Positions 16,277-17,888 of a stretch of 17,888 bases of DNA are shown piece by piece. Each line of letters opens with the position of its first letter. Position 1 is the stretch's first letter. The translations under genes were made by a program, and so were the position numbers. Source of the DNA: an uncultured Desulfobacterales bacterium (GTDB lineage: Bacteria; Desulfobacterota; Desulfobacteria; Desulfobacterales; JAFDCJ01). Below the pieces are notes generated by a model, which worked only from the letters and a program-made list of their open reading frames with translations, was not told the origin of the DNA and did not search any database. The stretch is from the NCBI GenBank assembly GCA_945787595.1, contig CALZJV010000129.1, forward strand, positions 1 to 17,888, in the 5' to 3' direction.

Positions 16277-16301
16277 AGTAGCCTCCCTGATGGATTTGTT
16301 T
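16266..16301. repeat. LapA-gene leader, repeat copy 1
   Basis: This stretch covers the first codons, start, Shine-Dalgarno and leader of the LapA-domain gene. It matches 17001-17036 with only a few mismatches and about one indel (shared TTTCTTATCATAG, AGCCTCCCTGAT and a T-rich end). Confidence 0.6.
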
Positions 16302-16348
16302 TTTATTTCCCTTTAAAACTTACGCGCACTAATAAATGCACGCTACCG

Positions 16349-16939
16349 TCATCCATCCGTTTTTTTGCCATGGTTTTCAGACAGGTAGGCTTCAATGAAA
16401 ACATCAATCACATTCAACAGATCCTCCCTGATTAGGGTCAGTCGTCTGAAGCCCACAGATTCCGTTTGCCAGGTGATTGCCAGAACCTTTAAGGCGGGGT
16501 CGCGCAGAAACAACACCATTTGACGAAAGTTGACTCGTATGGCATATACATATTTCTTTTTGGTATTGCCTTTCTCAATTTCGTTCTCATCTATGGTTGT
16601 ATATATTTTTCTCGCGCGTTCAGGTTCTAAAAATTTCATTCTTATGTTGAGAATACCTTCGGTTTCTGATTTTTTGGCGGCTTCCTCAGGTAACACCAGG
16701 ATTCCGGCCTTCTCAAGTTTACGCTCTATGAGTGATTGTAAATAACTTTCCTCCAATCCTACCTTTTTGAGTTCTGCGCGCCACTCAGGTTCCCAGGTGT
16801 GAACCTTTACAATTACCGATTGGATACCGCGAAGCGTGGCACGGTCCCTGGCTCTGTCATCGGCCTGACAAATTGAATTAATGGACACTGAAATGGAAAA
16901 AAGAGTAAAAATAATTATTATCTGTTTTTTGAGCACCAT
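16349..16939 (-). CDS. Exported protein of unknown function
   Basis: This 196-residue protein has a clear signal peptide (MVLKKQIIIIFTLFSISVSI, cleavage probably after ICQA near residue 26). The mature part is basic and helical/strand mixed: GIQSVIVKVHTWEPEW, LERKLEKAGILVLPE-like central segment, YVYAIRVNFRQMVLFLRDPA and TWQTESVGFRRL. There is no Cys lipobox and no later membrane segment, so it should be periplasmic. I do not recognise a family. A strong GAGGAGG precedes the ATG. It sits between a short leader-like frame (16955-17011) and the LapA-domain gene in a minus-strand envelope cluster. Confidence 0.8.
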   Translation of the reverse strand: MVLKKQIIIIFTLFSISVSINSICQADDRARDRATLRGIQSVIVKVHTWEPEWRAELKKVGLEESYLQSLIERKLEKAGILVLPEEAAKKSETEGILNIRMKFLEPERARKIYTTIDENEIEKGNTKKKYVYAIRVNFRQMVLFLRDPALKVLAITWQTESVGFRRLTLIREDLLNVIDVFIEAYLSENHGKKTDG

Positions 16940-16954
16940 GGAATTGTTCCTCCT

Positions 16955-17011
16955 CTATGTGAATTTTCTATGGGCTGCATTCTTTTGGTTTAGGATTCTA
17001 TTTCTTATCAT
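16955..17011 (-). pseudogene. Leader peptide or 5' remnant of a second lapA-like gene
   Basis: An 18-codon frame (MIRNRILNQKNAAHRKFT) starts with the same Shine-Dalgarno, ATG and first four codons as the LapA-domain gene (MIRN). After that, similarity stops and a TAG ends it beside the Shine-Dalgarno of the exported-protein gene. It may be a broken second copy of lapA or, less likely, a translated leader peptide coupled to the next gene. Confidence 0.4.
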
Positions 17012-17036
17012 AGCAGCCTCCCTGATAGATTTTGTT
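17001..17036. repeat. LapA-gene leader, repeat copy 2
   Basis: This is the second copy of the leader described at 16266-16301. It begins right after the stop codon of nhaA on the minus strand, so the duplicated unit starts exactly at a gene boundary. Confidence 0.6.
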
Positions 17037-17888
17037 TTATTTTTTCATCTCCGCAAGACCATAGAAATGTAGGAAAGCGAACCCTAAGAATCCTGATACA
17101 ACCGACCCAACAATGATCCCAAGCTTGGAGAAATCCAGCATTTGAGCGGAAGAAAACGATAGTCCGGATATGAACAAAGACATGGTAAAGCCAATTCCGC
17201 CAAGTAGGCTGATTCCGAAGATATGAGACCATTTTATGCCGGGCATCAACGGTGCTTGTAATAATCTAGTAGCTAAATAGGTGAATAAACAAATCCCGAG
17301 TGGTTTTCCTAAAACAAGTCCACCAACCACCCCGAGAGTAACCGGATGGCGAATAGTTGTAGAAAATTCAAGTCCTTTCAAAACAAGACCTGAATTTGCC
17401 AAAGCAAATAAGGGCAACACCAAATAAGCAATCCATGATTGTAGACTGTGTTCCAATCTTTGCAGCGGTGTCTCAACGTTTAAACAGGCCAGATCGATGG
17501 CTTGGACAGCATTGAGATGCCGTCGATTCATTAATATTGAATGACCGCATTCACTGTCACATTCAATTTCATTTAAATATGTTTTCACGTTCCTGGCAAA
17601 AGTATCTGTATCGTATTTGCCTTTGGCGGGAATAAACAAGGCAACAACTACGCCCGCCACGGTAGCATGCACACCTGATCCTAAAATCGAAAGCCACATC
17701 CCTATTCCTAACACAACATATACCAAGGTTTTTTTAATCCAAAGCCTGTTAACGACTCCAAGGGCAAACAGAAATGTAAAGGAAGTCAACAAATTCTGCC
17801 ATACAATGGTTTCGGTATAAAATAACGCGATCACCAATACCGCCCCCAGATCGTCGGCGATGGCAAAGGCGGACAGAAAAATTCTAAG
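17037..17888 (-). CDS. nhaA: Na+/H+ antiporter NhaA (5' end beyond window)
   Basis: This is the C-terminal 283 residues of NhaA, the inner-membrane antiporter that expels Na+ in exchange for H+ under salt or alkaline stress. The visible part starts in the hallmark FLSAFAIADDLGAVLVIALF, whose adjacent Asp pair is the ion-binding site (Asp163/Asp164 in E. coli). Later helices include LVLPLFALANSGL, GKPLGICLFTYLA and LLGGIGFTMSLFISGLSF. The gene runs off the right edge and the frame is open at the last base. The loop with FARNVKTYLNEIECDSECGH is longer and more Cys-rich than usual for the family. It heads the minus-strand cluster of envelope genes. Confidence 0.92.
   Translation of the reverse strand, partial: LRIFLSAFAIADDLGAVLVIALFYTETIVWQNLLTSFTFLFALGVVNRLWIKKTLVYVVLGIGMWLSILGSGVHATVAGVVVALFIPAKGKYDTDTFARNVKTYLNEIECDSECGHSILMNRRHLNAVQAIDLACLNVETPLQRLEHSLQSWIAYLVLPLFALANSGLVLKGLEFSTTIRHPVTLGVVGGLVLGKPLGICLFTYLATRLLQAPLMPGIKWSHIFGISLLGGIGFTMSLFISGLSFSSAQMLDFSKLGIIVGSVVSGFLGFAFLHFYGLAEMKK

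Overview
The window is a piece of a bacterial chromosome with mostly mid-to-high G+C genes. It looks like a deltaproteobacterium (Desulfobacterota). That is an inference from gene style: sigma-54 promoters, an NtrC-type receiver gene, an OmpA lipoprotein with a DUF4398-like front, and a glutamate dehydrogenase-CBS fusion. No rRNA or other marker gene is present to confirm it.

Layout. The left edge (1-217, minus) is the start of a response-regulator receiver gene. A Na/Pi cotransporter gene (470 onward, plus) loses its 3' part at about 1200. There it runs into an AT-rich stretch (about 1200-2005) holding a GTP-type PEP carboxykinase gene with a large internal deletion. A frameshifted remnant of a DHH-type phosphoesterase (2001-2280, minus) and an intact BT1/MFS-like transporter (2299-3876, minus) follow. 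This stretch is either a real rearrangement hot spot or an assembly chimera.

The core is a long plus-strand stress operon at 4572-9642. It encodes a small OB-fold-like protein, GroES, GroEL (missing about 80 apical-domain residues and frameshifted), two UspA-family proteins with a possible small gene between them, and a glutamate dehydrogenase fused to a CBS pair. A DUF4398/OmpA lipoprotein (10101), an ABM-domain protein (11733), a class I fructose-bisphosphate aldolase (12242) and a SLC13/TrkA_C transporter (13396) follow on the same strand. The right end is on the minus strand: a MscS C-terminal remnant, a TM/coiled-coil protein, a LapA-domain protein, an unknown exported protein and NhaA running off the edge.

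The most interesting signal is regulatory. The region upstream of the chaperone operon (4138-4382) and the region upstream of the OmpA lipoprotein (9644-9889) are diverged copies of the same ~245-bp cassette. Each has a GAAC-N5-GTTCTGA inverted repeat, a further CAGAAC half-site, a GTCTATCAG block and, about 163 bp further on, a textbook sigma-54 promoter (TGGCAC-N5-TTGC). A compact version of the same elements lies before the Na/Pi transporter (336-420). A fourth sigma-54-like promoter (3983-3997, minus) points from the same intergenic region toward the BT1-like transporter, so one activator site may serve two divergent promoters. Together these suggest a local sigma-54 stress regulon joining chaperonin, Usp, nitrogen/carbon metabolism, envelope and transport genes under one enhancer-binding protein.
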